Of a stretch of 64,000 nt of DNA, positions 37,451 to 44,997 are shown one piece after another. Positions within the stretch are counted from its first letter, which is position 1; the number at the start of each line of letters is the position of its first letter. The notes beneath the pieces are model-generated. The model saw only the letters and a list, made by a program, of their open reading frames with translations. It made no database searches and was not told the origin of the DNA. The stretch comes from Planctomycetota bacterium (GTDB lineage Bacteria > Planctomycetota > Phycisphaerae > Phycisphaerales > SM1A02): NCBI GenBank assembly GCA_022566535.1, contig JADFIR010000007.1, positions 29,828 to 93,827 of the forward strand, written 5' to 3'. The position numbers and the translations under genes are program-made.

Positions 37451-37523
37451 AGCCACCGGGGAGACTCGAACTCCCAACCTGCGGTTTACAAAACCGCCGC
37501 TCTTCCAGTTGAGCTACGGTGGC
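37451..37523 (-). tRNA. tRNA-Thr(TGT)
   Basis: Cloverleaf of 73 nt: acceptor GCCACCG/CGGTGGC, D arm GCTC...GAGC, anticodon stem GCGGT/ACCGC with loop TTTGTAA, anticodon TGT, T arm GGGAG-TTCGAGT-CTCCC. First of three tRNA genes on this strand, 34 bases after mnmG. Confidence 0.94.
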
Positions 37524-37557
37524 GCGATCGACAGCCTATGTCGCTCTGGTGTGCGGT

Positions 37558-39549
37558 TCAACTGACAGCAACTCTCGGCCCTCGGCGAATGGTGACCGCC
37601 AGCAGGGTCAGGTCGGCGGGCGTGACGCCGGCCAATCGCCCGGCTTGGCCCATTGTCGCGGGGCGGAACTTCGCCAGGACATCGGCTGCTTCGGCGCGCA
37701 GCCCGGGAATTGTGTGGAAATCGAGCCACGACGGGATGCGCTGGCCGTCAGCCTTCGATTGCCGCTTGATCTCAGCGTTCTGGCGGGCAATGTATCCCTC
37801 GTACCGCACGTCAGTCATGACCCGCTCCACCAATCGCCGGTCAAACTTGGCGTCAAGGCGGTCCAGCAGATCATCGACCGTCACCCCCGGCCGGCGAGCG
37901 ATCTCGCGCAGCGTCTTGCCTTCCACCAGTCCGCCGACGGCGGAATCAAAGCGGTCGCGAACCGCCATAAGCTCGTCGTGCCGTTGCCCGAAGGCCACCC
38001 ATCGACGATCATCGACCAGGCCGAGTTCCCGGCCCAGTGGTGTCAAGCGTTCGTCGGCGTTGTCCGCCCGCAGCAGGAGTCGATGCTCCGCCCGGCTGGT
38101 GAACATTCGATACGGCTCACGGGGGGTCCTGGTCACCAGATCATCGAGCATCACGCCGATGTATGCCTGATCGCGGCGCAGGCGGATCAGGTCATCGTCG
38201 CAGGCTAATCGGGCCGCATTCAGGCCGGCGATCAGCCCCTGGCCGGCGGCCTCTTCGTAGCCGGTGGTGCAGTTGATCTGCCCAGCCAGAAATAACCCTG
38301 CGATCGACTTGGCCATGCAGGTCGAGTCGATCTGGTGCGGCCAGATCATGTCGTACTCGACCGCGTAACCCCAGCGCAGAATCTCCGCGCGCTCGCAGCC
38401 GGGCATCAGGTGCACGATGCGCTCCTGCACCTCGATGGGGAGCGAAGTGCTGATGCCGTTGCAGTAGATCTCGTTGGTGTGCAGCGACTCCGGTTCGAGA
38501 AACACGTGGTGCGATTCGCGATCGGGGAAGCGAACGACCTTGTCCTCGATCGACGGGCAATACCTCGGCCCACACTCGGCTTCGATTTGCCCGGTGTACA
38601 TCGGGGCCCGGTGCAGGTTTGCGCGGATCAGCTCGTGGGCCGCGGCCGTCGTTGAGGTGATATGACAATCAACCTGCGGCAAGTGTGGGAACCGAGCGGC
38701 GGGAAGGGCCCCCGGCGAGAGATCGGAGAAGGGGATCGGCTCCGCATCACCGATCTGTTCGTCGAGCCCGTCGAAGTCGATTGATTCACGGGCCAGCCTC
38801 GGGGGCGTGCCCGTCTTGAGACGCCCAAGCTCGAAGCCGAGTCGGCGTAGCGTCGCGGACATGCTGATGGCTGATCCCTCACCGACGCGGCCGCCTTCGG
38901 TTCTCTTCTCCCCAGTGTGCATCAGGCCGCGCATGAACGTGCCTGTGGTGAGCACAACGGCATGCGTGCGAATCAAGCGCCTTCCTTTAGCCCCCGGCTC
39001 CGCCGGGGGGTTCCTTTGATACGCCGGCCGAGCCGATCCTACGTTCGAAAGGTTCCATTCGATCGTCGCTTGATCAGCGTGCATCACCCGAGCAGCCCTC
39101 GGCACGACAACTCCGACGACGCGGCCGTCTTCGACCACAATGTCATTCACCGTCCCGGCAATGAGGTCAATGCTGGGGCGCGTGGAGATCAGCCGCTGGA
39201 CCTCAGCCGCGTAGGCATACTTGTCAGCCTGGGCCCGCGGGCCGCGCACGGCTGCGCCCTTGGAGGTGTTGAGCATCTTGAACATGATGCCGGTGGCGTC
39301 AATCGCCAGCCCCATCAAGCCGCCCAGCGCGTCGATCTCGCGCACCATCTGCCCCTTGGCCAGCCCGCCGATGGCCGGGTTGCACGACATCTGCCCGATG
39401 CGGGACGGGTCCATGGTGATCAGCGCGACGCGGCCTTCGCCGGACAACCCACGGCTTCCGCCGTGGGCTAGCGCTGACGCCGCCGCCCACGCCGCTTCGG
39501 CCCCTGCGTGCCCCCCGCCAATCACGATTACTTCGTAATGAGTATGCAT
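37558..39549 (-). CDS. mnmG: tRNA uridine-5-carboxymethylaminomethyl modification enzyme MnmG
   Basis: A 663-residue FAD enzyme that, with MnmE, modifies the wobble uridine of several tRNAs. The FAD start HYEVIVIGGGHAGAEAAWAA, GQMSCNPAIGGLAKGQ, LKTGTPPRL, CPSIEDKVVRFPDRESHHVFLEPE and GYEEAAGQGLIAGLNAA are the family blocks. It is about 40 residues longer than usual. The extra length sits at residues about 24-36 (LAHGGSRGLSGEG) and about 150-190 (QRNPPAEPGAKG), which are in-frame translations of R1 and R2 palindromes. ATG at 39549 matches the family start; mnmE is not in the window. Confidence 0.95.
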   Translation of the reverse strand: MHTHYEVIVIGGGHAGAEAAWAAASALAHGGSRGLSGEGRVALITMDPSRIGQMSCNPAIGGLAKGQMVREIDALGGLMGLAIDATGIMFKMLNTSKGAAVRGPRAQADKYAYAAEVQRLISTRPSIDLIAGTVNDIVVEDGRVVGVVVPRAARVMHADQATIEWNLSNVGSARPAYQRNPPAEPGAKGRRLIRTHAVVLTTGTFMRGLMHTGEKRTEGGRVGEGSAISMSATLRRLGFELGRLKTGTPPRLARESIDFDGLDEQIGDAEPIPFSDLSPGALPAARFPHLPQVDCHITSTTAAAHELIRANLHRAPMYTGQIEAECGPRYCPSIEDKVVRFPDRESHHVFLEPESLHTNEIYCNGISTSLPIEVQERIVHLMPGCERAEILRWGYAVEYDMIWPHQIDSTCMAKSIAGLFLAGQINCTTGYEEAAGQGLIAGLNAARLACDDDLIRLRRDQAYIGVMLDDLVTRTPREPYRMFTSRAEHRLLLRADNADERLTPLGRELGLVDDRRWVAFGQRHDELMAVRDRFDSAVGGLVEGKTLREIARRPGVTVDDLLDRLDAKFDRRLVERVMTDVRYEGYIARQNAEIKRQSKADGQRIPSWLDFHTIPGLRAEAADVLAKFRPATMGQAGRLAGVTPADLTLLAVTIRRGPRVAVS
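38990..39013. repeat. Palindromic repeat R2 inside mnmG
   Basis: TAGCCCCCGGC/GCCGGGGGG, the same core as the intergenic copies at 48-70 and 3514-3538. Read in the mnmG frame it gives NPPAEPGA and keeps the frame open. Confidence 0.8.
39447..39470. repeat. Palindromic repeat R1 inside mnmG
   Basis: Perfect arms CCCACGGC/GCCGTGGG (39448-39467) with flanking bases matching the other R1 copies (reverse orientation: TAGCCCACGG...CCGTGGGTT). It encodes AHGGSRGL within mnmG at residues about 28-34. Confidence 0.8.
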
Positions 39550-39560
39550 GGCGATCAATA

Positions 39561-39637
39561 GTTTAGCCGCCGGTCGAAGTTCGGCGTACTCCTCCAAGCC
39601 GTCGGCAAGCGCGCCGCTCTACGAGCGGCGGCTAAAC
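39561..39637. repeat. Inverted palindrome pair, family R4
   Basis: GTTTAGCCGCCG (39561-39572) and CGGCGGCTAAAC (39626-39637) are perfect 12-base inverted ends around about 53 bases. Related pieces: 41281-41313 and 53905-53953. Lies upstream of mnmG. Confidence 0.7.
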
Positions 39638-39642
39638 GAGTT

Positions 39643-39757
39643 GACGCTCACTCGTCCTCGACGACCCAGGTGTCGCCTTCGTGGAGCAGTGCGTGCAGAT
39701 CGCCTTCGCCGTGGGTACGAATCGCTTGGCGAACCTGCTCGTGCACGACGCAATCGT
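39643..39757 (-). pseudogene. Truncated duplicate of the korB 3' end
   Basis: These 115 bases match 40226-40340, the last codons of korB plus a few bases, at about 93 % (eight differences, four of them in one cluster). On the minus strand it would encode most of the C-terminal HEQVRQAI...LHALLHEGDTWVVEDE region, but has no start. It lies just past the hicB stop, so the HicAB pair sits between two copies of the korB end. Confidence 0.85.
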
Positions 39758-39758
39758 C

Positions 39759-39971
39759 TCAAGCTGCGATGACTTGGAATGTCTTTGCGACGGGCTCCGG
39801 TACCGGCTCGCCATGAGCCCGGAGCGATTCAAGGTGAGCGGTGACGGCTTCCTGAATCAGGCTCTGGACTTCCTCGATAGTGTCGCCGCACGTGACACAG
39901 CCCGGCAGGTCAGGAACGTAGGCGCTGAAACTTCCGTCATCCGCCTTCTCAACGACGACCACGTACTTCAT
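39759..39971 (-). CDS. hicB: HicB-family antitoxin
   Basis: A 70-residue protein: MKYVVVVEKADDGSFSAYVPDLPGCVTCGDTIEEVQSLIQEAVTAHLESLRAHGEPVPEP, a textbook short HicB (DUF1902/UPF0150-like) antitoxin. It follows hicA after nine bases on the same strand. The pair is bounded by two copies of the korB 3' end, implying arrival by a duplication-forming event. Only the antitoxin fold is visible; no DNA-binding domain is appended. Confidence 0.9.
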   Translation of the reverse strand: MKYVVVVEKADDGSFSAYVPDLPGCVTCGDTIEEVQSLIQEAVTAHLESLRAHGEPVPEPVAKTFQVIAA

Positions 39972-39980
39972 AAGAACACC

Positions 39981-40172
39981 TCATTTCAGCCCGGCCCGCT
40001 TCAGAACGCTGTTCAACGTGCCGGGTGGTACTTCGCGCGAGAGCTTTCCGCCTCCCGGCACCGTAACTGTTCCGGGACGGGTCGGGTGACGATATTGTAG
40101 ATGGCTGCCGACGGTTCGTTCCAGTCGCCACCCCTCTTCTTCCAGATGTCTGATGAGATCACGATACTTCAC
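39981..40172 (-). CDS. hicA: HicA-family toxin
   Basis: A 63-residue protein: MKYRDLIRHLEEEGWRLERTVGSHLQYRHPTRPGTVTVPGGGKLSREVPPGTLNSVLKRAGL. The GSHLQYRHP motif with its catalytic-type His and the PPGTLNSVLKRAGL tail define HicA mRNA interferases. Full length and intact. 58 bases after the korB stop; its promoter must lie in the short gap or within the korB end. Confidence 0.92.
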   Translation of the reverse strand: MKYRDLIRHLEEEGWRLERTVGSHLQYRHPTRPGTVTVPGGGKLSREVPPGTLNSVLKRAGLK

Positions 40173-40230
40173 TCAGCGTCATCCGTGACTCGGCTTCTGA
40201 CGCAACGAAGCATCACACGCATACAGACGC

Positions 40231-41253
40231 TCACTCGTCTTCGACGACCCAGGTGTCGCCTTCGTGGAGCAGTGCGTGCAGATCGCCTTCGCCGTGGGAC
40301 TCAATCGCTTGGCGAACCTGCTCGTGGACGACGCGGTCGTAGGTGTCGTGCTCGGTGGAGGCGTAGATCACCCCTAGCGGCTCGGGGAACTCGGGGTGGG
40401 CAAGCTGCGAGAGCAGAAACGCCAGACCGCGGTCGGTCTCATCATGCACAAGCAGATCGTCCTCGGTCACACCGTTGCCGAGCTGGACCACCTCCAGGCG
40501 TGTACCGTTCATTTGCAGGCCTTTGTTGCGCTCCGCTCCGAAGATCATGGGCGTTTCGTGCTTCAGCAGGATCGTGCTGTCCGGCTTCGTCTTCTTCTGC
40601 GAGGCGTAGAACCAGACCTGGTGGTTGTAGATGTTGCAATCCTGGTAAACCTCAACGAACGAAGTGCCGCGATGGGCAGCGGCACGAAGCATGACCTCTT
40701 CGAGATGCTTGACGTCGATGTCGATGGACCGTGCAACGAAGGTGCACCCGCCGCCGATCGCCCAACTCAGCGGGTTCACCGGGTAATCGGGTGACCCGAC
40801 GGGCGTGGACTTCGTCTTCTTGCCGAACTCGCTGGTCGGAGAATATTGACCCTTGGTCAGGCCGTAGATCTGGTTGTTGAGCAGGATGATGTTGATGTCC
40901 ACGTTGCGGCGCATCACGTGCATGGTGTGGTTGCCACCAATGGACAGCAGATCACCATCGCCGGACACCAGCCACACGTCAAGCTCGGGATTGGCCAGCT
41001 TGATCCCGGTGGCAAACGCCGGGGCTCGGCCGTGGATCGAGTGCATCCCGTACGTCTCCATGTAGTACGGAAAGCGGGCCGCGCAGCCGATGCCGGAGAC
41101 GAAGACGTAATCCTCCTTGCGAGTCGTGAGCTTGGGCAGGGTCTTGCGCACCGCGGTGAGGATCGCGTAGTCGCCGCAGCCGGGGCACCACCGCACATCC
41201 TGGTCGGTGGTGAAGTCCTTGGCGGTATAGGTTGGTAGTTGTGTATCAGGCAT
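40231..41253 (-). CDS. korB: 2-oxoacid:ferredoxin oxidoreductase, beta subunit
   Basis: A 340-residue thiamine-diphosphate subunit. VRWCPGCGDYAILTAV, GIGCAARFPYYMETYGMHSIHGRAPAFATGIKLA and the TPP motif VSGDGDLLSIGG...NIILLNNQIYGLTKGQYSPTS are diagnostic. With KorA it oxidises a 2-oxoacid (2-oxoglutarate or pyruvate type, not certain) with CoA and ferredoxin. It starts 15 bases after korA. Its last 35 codons are duplicated at 39643-39757. Confidence 0.93.
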   Translation of the reverse strand: MPDTQLPTYTAKDFTTDQDVRWCPGCGDYAILTAVRKTLPKLTTRKEDYVFVSGIGCAARFPYYMETYGMHSIHGRAPAFATGIKLANPELDVWLVSGDGDLLSIGGNHTMHVMRRNVDINIILLNNQIYGLTKGQYSPTSEFGKKTKSTPVGSPDYPVNPLSWAIGGGCTFVARSIDIDVKHLEEVMLRAAAHRGTSFVEVYQDCNIYNHQVWFYASQKKTKPDSTILLKHETPMIFGAERNKGLQMNGTRLEVVQLGNGVTEDDLLVHDETDRGLAFLLSQLAHPEFPEPLGVIYASTEHDTYDRVVHEQVRQAIESHGEGDLHALLHEGDTWVVEDE

Positions 41254-41268
41254 CAGCGCACCAGGGGA

Positions 41269-43209
41269 TCAGGGCATCGAGTTTAGCCGTCGGTCGCAGA
41301 CCGACGCGCTCCGATTCGTCATAATCTCCAACGTCTTCTTTACCAGAGCCTCCACCTGGAACATCTTACCGCGAACTTCATTGATCCCGATCACGTCGAT
41401 CAGGAAGCGGTCACGGATGAGCATTCGGAGTTGGCCAAGGTTGAGTTCTGGAATGATGATGGTTTCAAACCGGCTAAGCACGTCGCCGAGGTTGCTTGGG
41501 AACGGATTGAGGTATCGCAGGTGTGCGGTGCTGACGCTGTGGCCGCGGCGGCGAAGCTCATCGCCGGCTGTGGTGATGGCGCCGTAGGTGCCACCCCAGC
41601 CAAGCAACAGCACATCACCGGAGTCCGGGCCACGCACCTCCAGCGGCGGAATGATTTGGGCTGCCTTGAGCACCTTGGCGGCGCGGGTGCGGACCATGTG
41701 TTCGTGATTGTCGGGGTCGTAAGAGATATTTCCGGTCACATCCTGCTTTTCCAGGCCGCCGATCCGGTGTTCCAAACCGGATGTGCCGGGAACAACCCAC
41801 GGCCTTGCGAGCGTCTCGGGGTCACGCTTGTACGGGAGGTATGGACCCTCGGGATTGTTCGTTTCCGTGGGGTGGTTGACCTCGATCGGCTGGATGGCGT
41901 CGAGATCGGGCAACAGCCAGGGCTCGGCGCCGTTGGCGAGATAGCCGTCGGAAAGGAACAGCACCGGACACATGCAGTGCACGGCGAGGCGGAACGCCTC
42001 CACGGCCATGTCGAAACAGTCTGAGGGGCTGCGCGGGGCAACGATCACACATGGCGATTCACTGGGGCGGCCGAACATCGCCTGGAGCAGGTCCGCCTGC
42101 TCGGTCTTGGTGGGCATGCCCGTGGCCGGCCCGGCCCGCTGCACGTCAATCACCACCAGCGGCAGCTCAAACATGACCGCCAGACCGATCCCCTCTGCTT
42201 TGAGAGCCAACCCCGGACCAGACGTTCCACACAAGGCGAAATCACCGGCAAACGCCGCGCCGATCGCAGCGCAGACGGCTCCAATTTCGTCCTCGGCCTG
42301 GAAGGTCATCACGCCATAGTGCTTGAGCCGCGCCAAGCCGTGAATGATCTCCGACGCGGGCGTGATCGGATAGCTGGCATAGAACAGTTTCTTGCCGGCC
42401 TTCGCCGCTGCGGTGACGAACCCCAAGACCGTCGCCTCGTTACCGCTGATCTTGCGATACTTGCCCGTCTTGAGCTTGGCTGGGGCAACGTGATACCGCA
42501 CCGGGAACAGCTCGGCCGTCTCGCCGAAGTAGTAGCCGGCTTTCAGCGCTCGCACATTGATCTCGGCGATCTGGGGCTTGTTCTTCTGCTTGCCGAAGTA
42601 CTCGTTGAGGAAGTCAACCGTGGTTTCGATCCGGCGATCGTAGAGCCAATAGACGATGCCCAGGGCATACATGTTTCGGCAGCGATCGATGTCCTTCGCG
42701 CCTATACCCATGTCGGCGAGCGATTCGCGAGTGAGCCGGCTCATCGGCACCTTGAATATCTGATACCGGCGGTTCAGTTCGTCGTCTTCAAGCGGGTTGT
42801 AGCCGTCTTCGTATCCGCACTTGCGGAAGTTGACCTTGTCGAACTCGTCCTCGTTGACGATGACGATTCCGCCCGGCTCGACGTCGCTGATGTTGGTCTT
42901 GAACCCGGCGGGATTCATCGCCACCAGGGCGTTGACCGCATCGCCGGGGGTGTAGATTTCGGTGCTGGCGAACTGGACCTGAAAGCCGGATACGCCGTAG
43001 GTCGAGCCTTTAGGAGCGCGGATCTCAGCCGGAAAGTCAGGGAAGGTGGCGATATCGTTACCGAAGAGCGCCGACGCGTTGGTGAACTGGCCGCCGGTGA
43101 GCTGCATGCCGTCGCCGGAGTCGCCGCAGAAGCGGATGGCCACAGCGCCAAGCGACTTGGTTCCTATGCGCCCATGGGCGGTCGAGGTATCCGGGGTCAC
43201 CAGTTGCAC
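41269..43209 (-). CDS. korA: 2-oxoacid:ferredoxin oxidoreductase, fused gamma-alpha subunit
   Basis: A 646-residue fusion: gamma domain at about 20-215 (VAIRFCGDSGDGMQLTGGQF) and alpha domain at about 265-620 (YASYPITPASEIIHGLA, FQAEDEIGAVCAAIGAAFAG, GTSGPGLALKAEGIGLA). This is the two-gene KorA/KorB layout of many bacteria. Start is GTG at 43209 with GAAAGG upstream. The last dozen residues (NRSASVCDRRLN) are encoded by an R4 palindrome at 41281-41313, so the natural C-terminus has been replaced or extended. Confidence 0.93.
   Translation of the reverse strand: MQLVTPDTSTAHGRIGTKSLGAVAIRFCGDSGDGMQLTGGQFTNASALFGNDIATFPDFPAEIRAPKGSTYGVSGFQVQFASTEIYTPGDAVNALVAMNPAGFKTNISDVEPGGIVIVNEDEFDKVNFRKCGYEDGYNPLEDDELNRRYQIFKVPMSRLTRESLADMGIGAKDIDRCRNMYALGIVYWLYDRRIETTVDFLNEYFGKQKNKPQIAEINVRALKAGYYFGETAELFPVRYHVAPAKLKTGKYRKISGNEATVLGFVTAAAKAGKKLFYASYPITPASEIIHGLARLKHYGVMTFQAEDEIGAVCAAIGAAFAGDFALCGTSGPGLALKAEGIGLAVMFELPLVVIDVQRAGPATGMPTKTEQADLLQAMFGRPSESPCVIVAPRSPSDCFDMAVEAFRLAVHCMCPVLFLSDGYLANGAEPWLLPDLDAIQPIEVNHPTETNNPEGPYLPYKRDPETLARPWVVPGTSGLEHRIGGLEKQDVTGNISYDPDNHEHMVRTRAAKVLKAAQIIPPLEVRGPDSGDVLLLGWGGTYGAITTAGDELRRRGHSVSTAHLRYLNPFPSNLGDVLSRFETIIIPELNLGQLRMLIRDRFLIDVIGINEVRGKMFQVEALVKKTLEIMTNRSASVCDRRLNSMP
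41281..41313. repeat. Palindromic repeat R4 forming the korA C-terminus
   Basis: GTTTAGCCGTCGGTCGCAGA then CCGACGCGC: inner stem GTCGGTC/GACCGAC. It covers the last codons of korA before the stop at 41269. The TTTAGCCG end matches 39561 and 53905. Confidence 0.7.
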
Positions 43210-43322
43210 AACCTTTCGTAGCGGGGATCAAACCCAATGATTGTAGCCAGTCGCAGGGCAGACAAGCGACGCACCCGCGGGCAAATCCCTCACCCTCCCG
43301 GGCGAGGCCCCGCTCATATCAA

Positions 43323-44711
43323 CTACCCAGCCTTCAGGGCGCCGACAAGCTCCAACACCATCTTCTTGCCGTCGCCGAACATCATCAGGCAGTTGTCGGC
43401 GGCGAACAGCGGGTTGGGGATGCCGGCGAACCCGGGGCTCAGGCTACGCTTGACTACCACCACGGTCCTGGCCTTGTCCACGTCTACGATCGGCATCCCA
43501 GCGATAGGGCTTGAGGGATCGGTCCGGGCCACGGGGTTCACCACGTCGTTGGCGCCGATGACCATCACCACGTCCACCTGCTCCATCGTCGAGTTGACCT
43601 CATCCATCTCCTTGAGCTGGTCGTAGGGAACATCCGCCTCGGCCAGCAGCACATTCATATGCCCGGGCATCCGCCCGGCGACGGGGTGGATCCCGAATTC
43701 CACGTCGATCCCCCGCGACTCCAACAGGCCCGCCAAATCGCGGACCGCATGCTGAGCCTGGGCCACGGCCATGCCGTAGCCGGGGACAATCAGGACGCGG
43801 CGGGCCCCGTCGAACAGCATCGCGACCTCGTCGGGCGTGGTGGACTTCACTTTCCCCGCATAGATCTCGTCGGCACTGGGGGCGTCCCCGACCTCAGCCA
43901 TGACCCCGAACAGCACGTTGGTCAACGACCGGTTCATCGCCACGCACATGATTCTCGTCAGGATCAGGCCGGAGGCGCCGACGAGGGAGCCGGCGATAAT
44001 GAGCACGATGTTGTTGAGCACAAATCCGGTCGCACACGCGGCCAGCCCCGAATAGGAGTTCAGAAGCGTGATGACAACCGGCATATCCGCCCCGCCGATG
44101 GGCAGCACCAGGAGAACCCCGAGGCCCAACATGACCACGACCAGCAGCCAGTAGGCCCAGGCTGCCTGCGGATTCATCACCACCATCACCGCGAGGCCGA
44201 GCCCCAGCAGCGTCAACGCGGTATTGGCAGCCTTGAGACCCAGATGGGTGATGGGCTTGCCGGAGATCAGCTCCTGGAGCTTGGCGAACGCGACCATGCT
44301 TCCGGAGAAGGTCACGGCCCCGATGAGGCCGGTTGCCGCGATGGCCACCGCCCCCTGCGTGGTGATCGACTCACCTTTGCTGATCAACTCGTGCATCACA
44401 GCCCCGCCCACCAGCGCCGACGCCGCCCCTCCGAACCCGTTGAACAAGGCGACCAGTTGCGGCATCGCCGTCATCTGGATCTTCACCCCCAGGTACCCGC
44501 CGATCGACGAGCCGAGGACCAACCCCAGGATGATCCACTGCCAGCCGAGGATCTCCTTATCAATCAAGGTGACGACGATCGCCAGCAACATGCCGCCCGC
44601 ACCGAGCATGTTGCCCCGCACCGCGGTACGGGGGTGGGTGAGCCCCTTGATCCCGAAGATGAACATCGCCGCCGCGACGAAGTAGATGACGTTCCTGAGT
44701 TCCGCAGGCAC
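43323..44711 (-). CDS. pntB: NAD(P) transhydrogenase subunit beta
   Basis: A 462-residue membrane subunit of the proton-translocating transhydrogenase (NADH + NADP+ to NAD+ + NADPH). N-terminal half: about nine helices; C-terminal half: the NADP-binding dIII domain with GYGMAVAQAQHAVRDLAGLLESRGIDVEFGIHPVAGRMPGHMNVLLAEADVPYD and VVVKRSLSPGFAGIPNPLF. Start is GTG at 44711. Four bases after pntAB. Confidence 0.95.
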   Translation of the reverse strand: MPAELRNVIYFVAAAMFIFGIKGLTHPRTAVRGNMLGAGGMLLAIVVTLIDKEILGWQWIILGLVLGSSIGGYLGVKIQMTAMPQLVALFNGFGGAASALVGGAVMHELISKGESITTQGAVAIAATGLIGAVTFSGSMVAFAKLQELISGKPITHLGLKAANTALTLLGLGLAVMVVMNPQAAWAYWLLVVVMLGLGVLLVLPIGGADMPVVITLLNSYSGLAACATGFVLNNIVLIIAGSLVGASGLILTRIMCVAMNRSLTNVLFGVMAEVGDAPSADEIYAGKVKSTTPDEVAMLFDGARRVLIVPGYGMAVAQAQHAVRDLAGLLESRGIDVEFGIHPVAGRMPGHMNVLLAEADVPYDQLKEMDEVNSTMEQVDVVMVIGANDVVNPVARTDPSSPIAGMPIVDVDKARTVVVVKRSLSPGFAGIPNPLFAADNCLMMFGDGKKMVLELVGALKAG

Positions 44712-44715
44712 GCGC

Positions 44716-44997
44716 TTAACCCTTCTTCCTGAACATCGAAAGCATGCGATGGGTCACCAGAAAGCCCCCGACCACGTTGATGGTGGCGAAGGCGATGGCA
44801 CAGACGCCCAGGACGACCGTCAGCCAGGTTTCCTCGTGTCCGGCTGCGACCAGAGCGCCGATGATCGTAATGCCGGAGATCGCGTTGGCCCCGGACATCA
44901 ACGGCGTGTGCAGCGTGGGCGGGACCTTGGTGATGATCTCAAAGCCCACAATCATCGCCAGCCCGAAGATGGTGAGCAGGAGTACAGAATCTGACAT
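44716..44997 (-). CDS. pntAB: NAD(P) transhydrogenase subunit alpha part 2
   Basis: A 93-residue membrane part of the alpha subunit, with three helices: LLLTIFGLAMIVGFEIITKVPPTLHTPLMSGANAISGITIIGALVAAG. The VPPTLHTPLMSGANAISG block is diagnostic. In this split form alpha is two proteins. Its ATG shares a base with the pntAA stop (TGATG), so translation is coupled. Confidence 0.95.
   Translation of the reverse strand: MSDSVLLLTIFGLAMIVGFEIITKVPPTLHTPLMSGANAISGITIIGALVAAGHEETWLTVVLGVCAIAFATINVVGGFLVTHRMLSMFRKKG

Noticed and set aside
42319..43221. 300-codon plus-strand frame opposite korA
   Set aside because: It is the antisense shadow of the well-conserved gamma domain of korA and matches no family; long antisense frames are expected at this GC content.
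43659..44732. 357-codon plus-strand frame opposite pntB
   Set aside because: His/Asp/Gln/Arg-rich low-complexity translation that mirrors pntB codons; no domain and no start signal.
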